Origin: an uncultured Paracoccus sp.
GTDB taxonomy: Bacteria; Pseudomonadota; Alphaproteobacteria; Rhodobacterales; Rhodobacteraceae
Assembly (NCBI RefSeq): GCF_937873615.1
Contig: NZ_CALMYP010000015.1
Span: forward strand, 124,001 to 188,000
Reading direction: 5' to 3'
Length of the DNA: 64,000 nucleotides
Both the position numbers and the translations under genes were made by a program. Every line of letters starts with the position of its first letter. Position 1 is the stretch's first letter. The notes below the pieces were generated by a model that had not been told where the DNA came from, did no database searches, and worked only from the letters and a program-made list of their open reading frames with translations. This document shows, piece by piece, positions 18,655 through 27,752 of the stretch.

Positions 18655-19374
18655 CTAAGCCTTCAATGCCGTCAGCGCCGCGCCCAGATCCAGCGCCCCG
18701 TCATAAAGCGCCCTCCCCGAGATCGCCCCGGCAATAGTGCCGGTATCGCGCAGCCGGATCAGGTCAGCCATGGACGAGACCCCGCCCGAGGCGATGACCG
18801 GGATCGAGACGGCGCGGGCAAGCGCCTCGGTCGCCTCGACATTGGGGCCGGCCATGGCGCCGTCGCGGTCGATATCGGTATAGATGATGGCGGCGACGCC
18901 GGCATCCTCGAAGCTGCGGGCGAGGTCGGTGGCCTGGACCGTGGTTTCCTCGGCCCAGCCCTTTGTGGCGACAAAGCCCTTGCGGGCGTCGATGCCGACG
19001 GCGACCTGTCCGGGGAAGGCGGCGGCGGCCTTGCGAACGAGATCGGGATTTTCGACCGCGACGGTGCCGAGGATGACTCGTTTCAGGCCCTTTTGCAGCC
19101 ACATCTCGATGGTGGCCATGTCGCGGATGCCGCCGCCGAGCTGGGCGGGGATGTCGGTCGCGGCCAGGATCGCCTCGACCGCCGCCGCATTCACCGGCTG
19201 GCCGGCGAAGGCGCCGTTCAGATCGACCAGATGCAGCCATTCGGCCCCGGCATCCTGAAAGGCGCGGGCCTGGGCTGCGGGATCGGTGCCGAAGACGGTC
19301 GCGGCCTCCATGTCGCCGCGCAAAAGGCGCACGCAATTGCCGTCCTTGAGGTCGATGGCGGGGTAAAGGATCAT
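18655..19374 (-). CDS. hisA: ProFAR isomerase (1-(5-phosphoribosyl)-5-[(5-phosphoribosylamino)methylideneamino]imidazole-4-carboxamide isomerase)
   Basis: 239 aa from the ATG at 19374 ([17 protein letters not shown]); the open frame extends 20 codons further but family proteins begin here. Catalytic Asp8 in [29 protein letters not shown] and VIASGGVSS are present. Third gene in the his run; the 161-nt gap to the divergent DUF2147 gene suggests its own promoter apart from hisB-hisH. Confidence 0.96.
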   Translation of the reverse strand: MILYPAIDLKDGNCVRLLRGDMEAATVFGTDPAAQARAFQDAGAEWLHLVDLNGAFAGQPVNAAAVEAILAATDIPAQLGGGIRDMATIEMWLQKGLKRVILGTVAVENPDLVRKAAAAFPGQVAVGIDARKGFVATKGWAEETTVQATDLARSFEDAGVAAIIYTDIDRDGAMAGPNVEATEALARAVSIPVIASGGVSSMADLIRLRDTGTIAGAISGRALYDGALDLGAALTALKA

Positions 19375-19535
19375 CGGCGCGCTCCGCTCTGGTTCAGCGC
19401 GGCTTTGCCATATGCGGGGGCCGGGGGCAAGCAAGGCGGAAGCCGCGTCATGCGAGGTGGCGACCCCACGTCAATCTTGCGGGAATCGCCGCGCTGTCTT
19501 CTGATCCGTGCAAACGGATCTCTGGGAGGAAGACC

Positions 19536-19919
19536 ATGAAGACATTCGCACTTGCCGCAGCCTTCGGGCTGATCGCTGCCGCCGCATCCGCCGACCCGAT
19601 CGAGGGGCTGTGGCAGACCCAGGCGGATGAGGGCGCCTTTGCCCATGTCCAGATAACGCCCTGCGGCGGCGCGTTCTGTGGCACCATCACCCGCACCTTC
19701 AAGGACAAGACCGAATACCAGTCGCCCAATATCGGCAAGCAAATCGTCATCGACATGGTTCCGCAGGGCGGCGGCGACTACAAGGGCCGCGTCCTGCGCC
19801 CCGCCGATAACAAGGTCTATAACGGCAAGGCCACGGTCAGCGGCAATGCCATGGCGCTGTCGGGCTGCGTGGCCGGCGGGTTGATCTGCAAGAAGCAGAG
19901 CTGGGCACGGCTGCAATAG
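19536..19919 (+). CDS. Secreted DUF2147 protein
   Basis: 127 aa. Signal peptide 1-19 (MKTFALAAAFGLIAAAASA). The mature part has the DUF2147 pattern: DPIEGLWQT, then ITPCGGAFCGTITRTF, GKQIVIDM and GKATVSGNAMALSGCV with GGLICKKQSWARL. GGGAGGAAG precedes the ATG. It lies on the opposite strand inside the his cluster; family function is unknown (small exported beta-barrel-like domain). Confidence 0.88.
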   Translation: MKTFALAAAFGLIAAAASADPIEGLWQTQADEGAFAHVQITPCGGAFCGTITRTFKDKTEYQSPNIGKQIVIDMVPQGGGDYKGRVLRPADNKVYNGKATVSGNAMALSGCVAGGLICKKQSWARLQ

Positions 19920-19955
19920 GCGGCGGTCCCGGATCGGGCGGCCCGGCCTGAAAGC

Positions 19956-20591
19956 TCAGGGTCGCCAGTTCAGGAAATTCTCGATGATGCGCAGACCCAC
20001 GGCCTGCGATTTCTCCGGGTGGAACTGGGTGCCGACGATATTGTCGCGTCCGACGATGGCCGTGACCGAGCCGCCGTAATCGACATCGGCCAGCAGATGC
20101 GCCGGATCTTTCGGGTGGAACTGCCAGCTATGGACGAAATAGGCGTGATCGCCGGTCGCAATACCGTCCAGCACCGGGTGGGCGCCGCGCAGCCGCAGAT
20201 CGTTCCAGCCCATATGCGGCACCTTCAGGCCCGGCTCTGAAGGTCGTATCAGGTCGATCTCGCCCCCGATCCAGCCAAGGCCCGGAGTGTCGCGATATTC
20301 ATGCCCGATATCGGCCAGCATCTGCATGCCGACGCAGATGCCCATGAAGGGCACGGCGCGGGCTTCCACCGCGTCGCGCAGGACCTCGACCATGCCGGGC
20401 ACGGCCTCCAACGCGGCCTTGCAGGCCGGGAAAGCGCCGTCGCCGGGCAGGACGATCCGGTCGGCCTTGCGCACGATTTCCGGGTCCGATGTCACCACGA
20501 CCTCGGCCCCCGCCCTTTGGCCCATCAGGGCGAAGGCCTTTTCCGCCGAATGCAGGTTGCCGCTGTCGTAATCGACAAGCGCCACCCGCAT
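19956..20591 (-). CDS. hisH: Imidazole glycerol phosphate synthase glutaminase subunit
   Basis: 211 aa class I amidotransferase. VDYDSGNLHSAEKAF start, nucleophile Cys in MGICVGMQML, and the triad His/Glu in GTQFHPEKSQ. It feeds ammonia to HisF. The start overlaps the hisB stop by one base. It is separated from hisA by the opposite-strand DUF2147 gene. Confidence 0.95.
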   Translation of the reverse strand: MRVALVDYDSGNLHSAEKAFALMGQRAGAEVVVTSDPEIVRKADRIVLPGDGAFPACKAALEAVPGMVEVLRDAVEARAVPFMGICVGMQMLADIGHEYRDTPGLGWIGGEIDLIRPSEPGLKVPHMGWNDLRLRGAHPVLDGIATGDHAYFVHSWQFHPKDPAHLLADVDYGGSVTAIVGRDNIVGTQFHPEKSQAVGLRIIENFLNWRP

Positions 20592-21175
20592 CAGAGCGCC
20601 CCCTTGGTCGAGGGCAGGGTATCGTTCCGGGGATCCGGCTCGACCGCTTCGCGCAGGGCGCGGGCGACGGATTTGAAGGCGGCCTCGGCGATGTGGTGCG
20701 AATTGATGCCGTGGAGCGCATCGACATGCAGCGTGATGCCGCCATGGGTCGACAGCGCCTGAAAGAATTCGCGCACCAGCTCGGTGTCGAAACTGCCGAT
20801 CTTCTGGCTTGGGAATTCGACATTCCAGACCAGATAGGGCCGCCCCGACAGATCCAGCGCCGAACGCACGAGTGCATCGTCCATGGCCAGCAGGAAGCTG
20901 CCATAGCGCCGGATGCCCTTCTTGTCGCCAAGCGCCTGCACCAGAGCCTGACCGAGCGCGATGCCCACATCCTCGACCGTGTGGTGATCGTCGATATGCA
21001 GATCGCCCTTGGCGCGCACGGTCATGTCGATCAGCGAATGCCGCGACAGCTGGTCCAGCATGTGATCGAAGAAGCCGACCCCGGTCTGGTTGTCATAGAC
21101 CCCGGTCCCGTCGAGGTTCACACGAACCTCGATCCGGGTTTCGGCGGTGTTGCGGGTGATCTCTGCCTGGCGCAT
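20591..21175 (-). CDS. hisB: Imidazoleglycerol-phosphate dehydratase
   Basis: 194 aa, the monofunctional dehydratase size. Paired metal-binding motifs are [11 protein letters not shown] with [15 protein letters not shown]-like DDHHTVED, and [16 protein letters not shown]. First gene of the minus-strand his run; a 45-nt gap separates it from trkH. Confidence 0.96.
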   Translation of the reverse strand: MRQAEITRNTAETRIEVRVNLDGTGVYDNQTGVGFFDHMLDQLSRHSLIDMTVRAKGDLHIDDHHTVEDVGIALGQALVQALGDKKGIRRYGSFLLAMDDALVRSALDLSGRPYLVWNVEFPSQKIGSFDTELVREFFQALSTHGGITLHVDALHGINSHHIAEAAFKSVARALREAVEPDPRNDTLPSTKGAL

Positions 21176-21220
21176 CGCTTATCCCTTCATTGCCCGCCGC
21201 TTATAGGCCCTGGGCGCGGA

Positions 21221-22597
21221 TCAGCCAAGATGCACCTGTCCCTCGGGGTAACGGACCCGCGGCATGGTCCGGGTGGCAAGGAAGAAGCCCAGCGTCAGCG
21301 GCCCGACCCGGCCCAGGAACATGATGACGATGATGACGATCCGGCCGAACGGGGACAGATCGCCGGTATAGTTGCGGCTGAGGCCGGTATTGCTGAAGGC
21401 GCTGGCGACCTCGAAGCTGATATCCAGAAACTGGCCGTCATGGGTCGCGGCCATCAGGAAGACGCTGATGAAGTTCAGCATGGCGGCGATGGCGATCAGG
21501 GCCATCACCTTCAGCACCTCGTCCAGCCCGATGGAGCGTCCGAAGGCCCAGATCTCGGTCCGGCGGCGGAAGAAGGCCAGCGTTGCCAGCAGCATGACCA
21601 TCATCGTCGTGACCTTGATCCCGCTCGCCGTCGAGGTCGGGCCGCCGCCGATGGTCATCAGCGCGATGTAAAGCAGCGAGGTCGAATCGTGCAGCCCGCC
21701 GATATCGGTGGTGGAAAACCCCGCCGTGCGCGTAGTCACACCCTGAAACCAGGCCACCGTCAGCCGCGAGATGGGCGAGGAGAACTGCGCCAGCGTCTTC
21801 GGGTTGTTCCATTCCAGAATGGCGGTCAGCCCGACCCCCAGCACGATCAGCGCCAGCGTTCCGACCAGCATGAGCCGGGTGTGCAGCGTCCAGCCGCGCC
21901 AGAATTTCCGGTGCTGGACATCCATCACCACCAGATAGCCGAGCCCGCCGAAGATGAAGAGGGCGGGGATGACGATATTGATGATCGGATTGATCGGATA
22001 ACGAGTCAGCCCCTCGGAAAAGGTCGAGAAACCGGCATTGTTGAAGGCCGAAATCGAATGGAAGATCGCGTGCCAGCCGCCCCGGATCAGCCCGAATTCC
22101 GGCACGAAGACCAGGCAAAGCAGCATCGCCCCGATGATCTCTGCGGCCAGCACGGCACGGAAGATCTCGGCCACCATGGCGGTCAGCTTGTTGAACGAGG
22201 TCTGGTTCAGGTCCTCGCGCAGATAGCTTTTATGGGTAAGTCCGATCGGCATCCCGAGCGCCGAGAAGACCAGCACCGCAAAGCTCATCAGCCCGAGCCC
22301 GCCGAGCTGCACGAGGATCAGCAGGATCAACTGGCCCCAGAAGGTCAGCACATGCTCGACATCGATCACCGAAAGCCCGGTCACCGTGACCGCCGAGGTC
22401 GAGGAGAACAGCGCCTCCAGCATTGTCAGCGGTCGGGTCGCGGCAAAGGGCAGCATCAAGGCCAGCCCGCCCATGACCACAAGCGCCAGATAGGACAGCG
22501 CCAACACTGCCGGCGGCGGCATCCGGTTGAGGCGGTGCCGCAGCAGGCGCAGCAGCTTGTTGGACCGATTGCTCAACTTGTTGGACCGATTGCTCAA
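21221..22597 (-). CDS. Potassium uptake membrane protein, TrkH/KtrB family
   Basis: 458 aa from a TTG at 22597. Four pore loops each keep the selectivity glycine: SAVTVTGLS, AFNNAGFS, TTRTAGFS and AFSNTGLS, as expected for a K+ channel-like transporter. Length near 450 aa fits KtrB-like proteins better than the 480-aa E. coli TrkH. The first 14 residues are a 7-residue tandem repeat (LSNRSNK twice) caused by a 21-bp duplication. The TTG overlaps the trkA stop as TTGA; the real start could be the second TTG at 22576 or the ATG at 22522/22519 (MPPPAVLA). Confidence 0.88.
   Translation of the reverse strand: MSNRSNKLSNRSNKLLRLLRHRLNRMPPPAVLALSYLALVVMGGLALMLPFAATRPLTMLEALFSSTSAVTVTGLSVIDVEHVLTFWGQLILLILVQLGGLGLMSFAVLVFSALGMPIGLTHKSYLREDLNQTSFNKLTAMVAEIFRAVLAAEIIGAMLLCLVFVPEFGLIRGGWHAIFHSISAFNNAGFSTFSEGLTRYPINPIINIVIPALFIFGGLGYLVVMDVQHRKFWRGWTLHTRLMLVGTLALIVLGVGLTAILEWNNPKTLAQFSSPISRLTVAWFQGVTTRTAGFSTTDIGGLHDSTSLLYIALMTIGGGPTSTASGIKVTTMMVMLLATLAFFRRRTEIWAFGRSIGLDEVLKVMALIAIAAMLNFISVFLMAATHDGQFLDISFEVASAFSNTGLSRNYTGDLSPFGRIVIIVIMFLGRVGPLTLGFFLATRTMPRVRYPEGQVHLG
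22556..22597. repeat. Perfect 21-bp tandem duplication over the trkA/trkH overlap
   Basis: Two identical copies, 22556-22576 and 22577-22597. Each, read on the minus strand, begins with TTGAGCAATCGG and encodes LSNRSNK. Each copy carries the TTGA that serves as the trkA stop and a possible trkH TTG start. Confidence 0.95.
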
Positions 22598-23247
22598 AAC
22601 GACTCGCCGAAGGCCAGAAGCTCGGGTTTGCGGCCAAGGATCAGCAGCCGGTCGCCGGTCTTCATGATGGTCTCTGGCGTGGTCGGGACGAATTCCGTGC
22701 CACGCATCAATCCCAGCGAGCGCAGGCTGACATCCAGCCGCAGATGCGCCAGCGGATGTTCGTTCAGCCGTTCCGGGACGCGCATATTGACGACATTATA
22801 GCCGTTGCCGAGGGCGACGTAATCCTGCACCGCCGGGTTGTTCATCATCTGCGCCGTGTGCTGGCCCATTTCGACATCGGGCAGCAGCACCCGGTCCACG
22901 CCCATCTTCGACATGATCCGGTGATGGGTGCGGCTGTCCGCCTTGACCCAGATATTGCCGACGCCGATCATCTTGAGGTTCATCACCGAGAGGATGCCGG
23001 CCTCAAGATTGCCTCCCAGAGAGACGAGCGCGGTCTCGTAATTCTGCACCCCGGCCTCGCGCAGCGCATATTCGTCGGTGGCATCCAGGATGGCGACATT
23101 GCTCAGGCTATGGGCCAGTTGCGCGACGCGCCGCTCGCTGATGTCGATGCCGAGGACATGGTTGTCATATTGCGCCAGCGTGCTGGCCACGACGCTGCCG
23201 AAGCTGCCTAGACCAAGGATGACGAAGCTGTGCTTTTTGCGACCCAT
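22594..23247 (-). CDS. TrkA/KtrA-type potassium transport regulatory protein
   Basis: 217 aa, the short single-RCK KtrA size rather than the double-length TrkA. N-terminal Rossmann fold GLGSFGSVVA (11-20) with the acidic end LGIDISERR, and a C-terminal RCK_C/TrkA_C domain (residues about 135-215). It gates the membrane partner encoded downstream by nucleotide binding. Its TGA overlaps the trkH TTG. Divergent from the BCCT gene, with 194 nt between them. Confidence 0.9.
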   Translation of the reverse strand: MGRKKHSFVILGLGSFGSVVASTLAQYDNHVLGIDISERRVAQLAHSLSNVAILDATDEYALREAGVQNYETALVSLGGNLEAGILSVMNLKMIGVGNIWVKADSRTHHRIMSKMGVDRVLLPDVEMGQHTAQMMNNPAVQDYVALGNGYNVVNMRVPERLNEHPLAHLRLDVSLRSLGLMRGTEFVPTTPETIMKTGDRLLILGRKPELLAFGESF

Positions 23248-23441
23248 GACGACCCCTTAATCACCTGCGCCGAAGGTTGAACACCTAAGTTACTGGACGT
23301 CAACAGCCCCGGGCCGCGCCAGCGAAACAGTGGTTTTGTTGCCACTTTGAACCGTCGGGTGGCCATCTTCAAGCAGATGTGACATAAGCCGCACCCTCGT
23401 AAGCAAGACCTAATAACAGAAGAAAGAGTGAAAGGATTTTC

Positions 23442-25175
23442 ATGTCCGATCCGAACGATCCGCATCAAGATCAGAAGGGCCATCCGGGCGATCCCGCCTA
23501 TGAACGCCCGATCCTCGACGGCCATCCCGAAGATGTCCCACACGACACCCCGGAGGAAGACCCGGTGCCGCCGCCCGAAGGCCCGACCGAGGTGATCGAG
23601 ACCGATTACGAGATCGGCCAGGACAATCTTGCGCACAGCGTCACGCTGGAGATCGACATTCACAAGCCGGTCTTTCCGATTGCGGCGCTGTGTATCATCG
23701 CCATTACCCTCGCGGCGCTGATCTTCCAGCAGCAGTTGGAGCCGTTCTTTCAGGGGATGCGCGACTGGCTGACCGGCAATCTGGCATGGTTCTTCCTGCT
23801 TGCCGGCAATATCTTCGTGCTGCTCTGCCTTGGGCTGATCGTCTCGCCGCTTGGCCGCGTCCGCCTTGGCGGCCCCGAGGCGACGCCGGATTTCTCGCTG
23901 GGAAGCTGGTTCGCCATGCTTTTCGCCGCCGGCATGGGCATCGGGCTGATGTTCTATGGCGTGTCCGAACCGATGAGCCATTTCGACAGCTCGCTGGCCG
24001 GAACCGTGGTTGAAAATGGCGCGCGCACCGATTGGGCGCCGCTGCAAGGCGCCGCCGGGGACGAGATGGCCGCCCGCCGGCTGGGCATGGCCGCGACGAT
24101 CTTCCACTGGGGGCTGCACCCTTGGGCGATCTATGCGGTGGTGGCGCTGGCGCTGGCGCTGTTCTCGTTCAACAAGGGCCTGCCGCTGACCATGCGCTCG
24201 GTCTTCTACCCGATCCTGGGTGAACGCATCTGGGGCTGGCCGGGCCATATCATCGACATCCTCGCGGTTTTTGCCACCATCTTCGGTCTGGCAACCTCGC
24301 TTGGCTTCGGGGCGCGGCAGGCGACGGCGGGTCTGAACTTCCTGTTCGATGTCCCGGCGTCGAACATGACCATGGTGCTGTTGATCGTGGCGATTACCGC
24401 CGTAGCGACGGTGTCGGTCATCACCGGCGTCGACAAGGGCGTGAAGCGCCTGTCCGAGGCGAATATGGTGCTGGCCTTCCTGCTTCTGCTGTTCGTGATC
24501 GTGGTCGGGCCGACCATGGCGATCCTGACCGGCTTCTTTGCCAACCTGAAAGCCTATGCGCAGGAACTGTTGCCGCTGTCGAACCCGTTCGGGCGCGACG
24601 ACGACAACTTCCGCCATGGCTGGACGGCCTTCTACTGGGCCTGGTGGATCAGCTGGTCGCCCTTCGTCGGCATGTTCATCGCGCGGGTTTCGCGCGGGCG
24701 GACGGTGCGGCAATTCCTGGTCGCGGTGCTGCTGGTGCCGGCTATCGTCTCGGTCCTGTGGATGACGACCTTCGGCGGCACCGCGATCTCGATCACGCTG
24801 GCGGGGTTCAAGGGCATCTCGGAAGCGGCGCTTGAGTTGAAGCTTTTCGTCATGCTGTCGCAACTGCCCTGGACCGGGATTACCAGCTTCATCGGCATCG
24901 TGCTGGTCATCGTCTTCTTCATCACCTCGTCGGATTCCGGCTCGCTGGTGATCGATACGATCTCCTCGGGCGGCAAGGTGAACTCGCCCGTGCCGCAGCG
25001 GGTGTTCTGGTGCACGGTCGAGGGGCTGGTCGCCATCGCGCTTCTGCTGGCCGGCGGGCTGGAAGCCTTGCAGGCCATGGCGGTTTCGACCGGCTTTCCC
25101 TTCACGATCGTGCTGCTCGGCGCCTGCTGGGCCATCGTGAAGGGTCTGATGGGCGAGAGCCGCGAATTGAAGTAA
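23442..25175 (+). CDS. BCCT-family betaine/carnitine/choline transporter
   Basis: 577 aa, 12 expected membrane segments after an acidic, Pro-rich hydrophilic N-terminus of about 70 residues. The unwound-helix glycine motif GMGIGLMFYGVSEP and the tryptophan-rich signature FYWAWWISWSPFVGMFIARVSRGR are clear. GMGIG is typical of Na+-coupled betaine carriers (BetP-like). GAAAGGA lies before the ATG. The C-terminus is short (SRELK), so it lacks a BetP-like osmosensing tail. Divergent K+ uptake genes suggest a shared osmotic-stress role. Confidence 0.92.
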   Translation: MSDPNDPHQDQKGHPGDPAYERPILDGHPEDVPHDTPEEDPVPPPEGPTEVIETDYEIGQDNLAHSVTLEIDIHKPVFPIAALCIIAITLAALIFQQQLEPFFQGMRDWLTGNLAWFFLLAGNIFVLLCLGLIVSPLGRVRLGGPEATPDFSLGSWFAMLFAAGMGIGLMFYGVSEPMSHFDSSLAGTVVENGARTDWAPLQGAAGDEMAARRLGMAATIFHWGLHPWAIYAVVALALALFSFNKGLPLTMRSVFYPILGERIWGWPGHIIDILAVFATIFGLATSLGFGARQATAGLNFLFDVPASNMTMVLLIVAITAVATVSVITGVDKGVKRLSEANMVLAFLLLLFVIVVGPTMAILTGFFANLKAYAQELLPLSNPFGRDDDNFRHGWTAFYWAWWISWSPFVGMFIARVSRGRTVRQFLVAVLLVPAIVSVLWMTTFGGTAISITLAGFKGISEAALELKLFVMLSQLPWTGITSFIGIVLVIVFFITSSDSGSLVIDTISSGGKVNSPVPQRVFWCTVEGLVAIALLLAGGLEALQAMAVSTGFPFTIVLLGACWAIVKGLMGESRELK

Positions 25176-25201
25176 GCGCGACCGCGCTTAGAATTGCCGG
25201 G

Positions 25202-25234
25202 CGGGCGGGGATTTCCCCGCCCGTCCTTGTTTTT
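25202..25234 (+). terminator. Rho-independent terminator after the BCCT gene
   Basis: Perfect 9-bp stem CGGGCGGGG (25202-25210) / CCCCGCCCG (25215-25223) with an ATTT loop, then TCCTTGTTTTT. It lies 26 nt after the transporter stop. Confidence 0.9.
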
Positions 25235-25287
25235 CAGGCGCGGTCCTGTAAGAAGGCTTATCACGAAAGACATTCTCGGGACGGGCC

Positions 25288-25749
25288 ATGACCAGCTTTG
25301 CGGACAGTGAAAAGCGCCTGATCGCAGCATTCGGTCGCATAGATGCGGCGCTTGATTTGTCCGCAGCCGAGTCGACGTCACATCACAATGGTTCGACCGA
25401 TGGCGCTGATCCGGGTGACACCGCAGCGCTGAAGGCCGAGATCGGCGCCCTGAAACGCCGTCTGGCCGAGGCGCATGAGGAAGCCGCCCGGCTGGCCCGT
25501 GCCAATGACGCCCTCGTGTCGGCCAATGCCGAACTGAGCGCCGGAAGTGCCGATTCCGATTCCGCGCTGAGGGCCGAACTCGACTCCATCAAGGCGGTCC
25601 GTCAGGCCGAGATCGGGGCGCTGGACGAGATCATGACCGGGCTGGAAACCCTGATCGCCGAGGCGCCGCGCGCCCCGGACGCGCCCTATGCCGAGGATGT
25701 GACCCCGGCGCCGGCCGATATCGTGGCATTCGACCAACGCGAAAGCTGA
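25288..25749 (+). CDS. Coiled-coil protein upstream of zapA
   Basis: 153 aa. Residues about 46-110 are rich in Ala, Glu, Lys and Arg with heptad-like spacing (ALKAEIGALKRRLAEAHEEA, then LARANDALVSANAEL), a probable coiled coil; the tail (125-153) is Pro/Ala-rich and acidic. No catalytic motif. It lies 17 nt before zapA with GAAGGGG in between, so the two are probably one operon and it may be a division-associated partner of ZapA; that is inference from position. Confidence 0.8.
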   Translation: MTSFADSEKRLIAAFGRIDAALDLSAAESTSHHNGSTDGADPGDTAALKAEIGALKRRLAEAHEEAARLARANDALVSANAELSAGSADSDSALRAELDSIKAVRQAEIGALDEIMTGLETLIAEAPRAPDAPYAEDVTPAPADIVAFDQRES

Positions 25750-25766
25750 CCGAAGGGGGCTGACAG

Positions 25767-26120
25767 ATGGATGTGACCTTCACCATTGGCCACAAGGAAT
25801 ACACCCTGCAGGCGCAGGACGGCGAAGAGCGGCTTCTGCGCCGCGCCGCCGGGCTGCTGGACGAGGAAGCCGGCAAGATCGTTGAACAAGCCGGACGGAT
25901 GCCGGAACCGCGCCTGTTGCTGCTGGCCGGGTTGATGCTGGCGGATCGGCTGTCGGCGATGGAAGACCGCGCCCTTTCCGCCGAGCGCGAGGTGTCGCGC
26001 ACCCGTTCGGCCGCCTCGGGCACCAGCACGGCCGATGTGCTGGAGGCGATGGCCGAACTTGCCGCCCGCGCCGAATCGCTGGCCGACAAGGCCGAGGATC
26101 AGAACTCAAGGCAGGGCTGA
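25767..26120 (+). CDS. zapA: Cell division protein ZapA
   Basis: 117 aa. Globular N-terminus VTFTIGHKEYTLQAQDGEE with the LLRRAAGLLDEEA helix, then ARMPEP-like loop (RMPEPRLLLLAGLMLADRL) and a C-terminal coiled coil. ZapA bundles FtsZ filaments at midcell. A 6S RNA gene often follows zapA in alphaproteobacteria, but only 19 nt separate it from the convergent purF here, so none is present. Confidence 0.88.
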   Translation: MDVTFTIGHKEYTLQAQDGEERLLRRAAGLLDEEAGKIVEQAGRMPEPRLLLLAGLMLADRLSAMEDRALSAEREVSRTRSAASGTSTADVLEAMAELAARAESLADKAEDQNSRQG

Positions 26121-26139
26121 GCCCGGCCCCGTCAGAACC

Positions 26140-27627
26140 CTATTCCGCCGCCTGCATCGGTGCGGTTTCAGAGCCGTCTTTCATGCGGAAACCGCGCTCT
26201 AACTGGTCGAAGGGTGCCACCGGGTAATCGCCCGAGAAACAGGCGTCGCAATATTGCGGGCAGGACTTGTCGCGGCCATTGGCCTTGCCTGCCGCACGGT
26301 AAAGTCCGTCGAGCGAGACGAAGGCCAGGCTGTCGACGCCGATCCATTCGCGCATTTCCTCGACCGACATCTGGGCGGCCAGAAGTTTCTCGCGGTCGGG
26401 GGTATCGACGCCGTAGAAGCAGGGCCAGGCGGTCGGCGGGGAAGCGATGCGGAAATGCACCTCGCGGGCGCCGGCATCCAGGATCATGTCCTTGATCTTG
26501 CGGCTGGTGGTGCCGCGCACCACGCTGTCATCGACCAGCACCACCCGCTTGCCGGCGATCAGCGAGCGGTTGACGTTCAGCTTGAGCCTGACGCCCATAT
26601 TGCGGATCTGGTCGGTCGGTTCGATGAAGGTCCGGCCCATATACTGGTTGCGGATGATCCCCATCCCGTAAGGGATGCCGGATTCCTGCGCATAGCCGAT
26701 GGCCGCCGGCGTGCCCGAATCGGGGACGGGGCAGACCAGATCGGCCTCGACCGGGGCCTCACGCGCCAATTCGACGCCGATCTGGAGCCGGGTTTCATAG
26801 ACCGAACGCCCACCGATGATCGAATCGGGGCGCGAGAAATACACATGCTCGAAGATGCAGAAGCGTGACGATGTCGGATGGAAGGGGCGAGAGCTTTCGA
26901 TCTTGCCCTTCGAGATCACCACCATCTCGCCCGGCTCGACCTCGCGGACGAATTCGGCGCCGATGATATCGAGGCCGCAGGTCTCGGATGACAGCGCATA
27001 ACCGTCATCGCCCAGCTTGCCGATCACCAGCGGGCGAACGCCCAACGGGTCGCGCACGCCGATCAGCTTGGTGCGGGTCATGGCGATGACGCTGAAGGCG
27101 CCTTCGATGCGGCGCAGCGCGTCCTTCATTCGCTCGGGGATATTGCGCTGGATGGATCGCGCCATCAGGTGAATGATGCATTCCGAATCGCTTCCCGACT
27201 GGAAGATCGAGCCGCGGTCGATCAGCTCGCGCCGCAGCGCGTCGGCATTGGTGATATTGCCGTTATGCGCGACCGCGCAGCCGCCCATGCTGAATTCGCC
27301 GAAGAAGGGCTGCACGTCGCGGATATGGGCCGCCTTGGCACCGGCGGTTGAATAGCGGACATGCCCGATGGCCAGCGGCCCGGGCAGGGTTTCCATCAGC
27401 GATTGCTTGGTGAAATTGTCGCGGACATAGCCGAAGCGATGGGCGCTGTTGAAGCCGCGTTCGGTGTCGTGGCTGACGATGCCGCCGGCCTCCTGACCGC
27501 GATGTTGAAGCGCGTGCAGCCCGAGCGCCACGAAATTCGCCGCCTCGGCGACGCCGATCACACCGAAGACGCCGCATTCCTCATGCAGGCGATCATCGTC
27601 GAAAGGATGCGCGAGAAATGGCTGCAT
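26140..27627 (-). CDS. purF: Amidophosphoribosyltransferase
   Basis: 495 aa. A 17-residue propeptide precedes the N-terminal nucleophile Cys18 in HEECGVFGV, as in the Bacillus-type enzyme. The PRPP-binding loop is VVLVDDSVVRGTTSRK. C-terminal cysteines (CPQYCDACFSGDYP) may contribute iron-sulfur ligands as in the B. subtilis form. It converts PRPP and glutamine to phosphoribosylamine, first step of purine synthesis. A 125-nt gap with the cvpA terminator precedes it, so purF must have its own promoter near 27630-27680. Confidence 0.96.
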   Translation of the reverse strand: MQPFLAHPFDDDRLHEECGVFGVIGVAEAANFVALGLHALQHRGQEAGGIVSHDTERGFNSAHRFGYVRDNFTKQSLMETLPGPLAIGHVRYSTAGAKAAHIRDVQPFFGEFSMGGCAVAHNGNITNADALRRELIDRGSIFQSGSDSECIIHLMARSIQRNIPERMKDALRRIEGAFSVIAMTRTKLIGVRDPLGVRPLVIGKLGDDGYALSSETCGLDIIGAEFVREVEPGEMVVISKGKIESSRPFHPTSSRFCIFEHVYFSRPDSIIGGRSVYETRLQIGVELAREAPVEADLVCPVPDSGTPAAIGYAQESGIPYGMGIIRNQYMGRTFIEPTDQIRNMGVRLKLNVNRSLIAGKRVVLVDDSVVRGTTSRKIKDMILDAGAREVHFRIASPPTAWPCFYGVDTPDREKLLAAQMSVEEMREWIGVDSLAFVSLDGLYRAAGKANGRDKSCPQYCDACFSGDYPVAPFDQLERGFRMKDGSETAPMQAAE

Positions 27628-27679
27628 GGGGCTGCTCGTCTGACTTGTGGGGCTGCGCCCTAGATAGGGGCTGCGGTGG

Positions 27680-27711
27680 AAAAAGTCACGCCCCCGGACC
27701 GGGGGCGTGAC
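27680..27711 (-). terminator. Rho-independent terminator of the radA-cvpA operon
   Basis: On the minus strand GTCACGCCCCCGG (27711 down to 27699) pairs with CCGGGGGCGTGAC (27697 to 27685), a near-perfect palindrome around one base, followed by TTTTTCC at 27684-27678. It lies about 40 nt after the cvpA stop and before the purF start. Confidence 0.92.
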
Positions 27712-27752
27712 AGGAAAATGACATTGGGGGCGGCAAACCGCGACTTTGGCCG

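Noticed and set aside
23208-24863. 551-aa open frame antisense to the BCCT gene
   Set aside because: Low-complexity Arg/Gln/His-rich protein that mirrors the membrane gene; no domain.
26121-26139. 6S RNA after zapA
   Set aside because: Only 19 nt separate zapA and the convergent purF.
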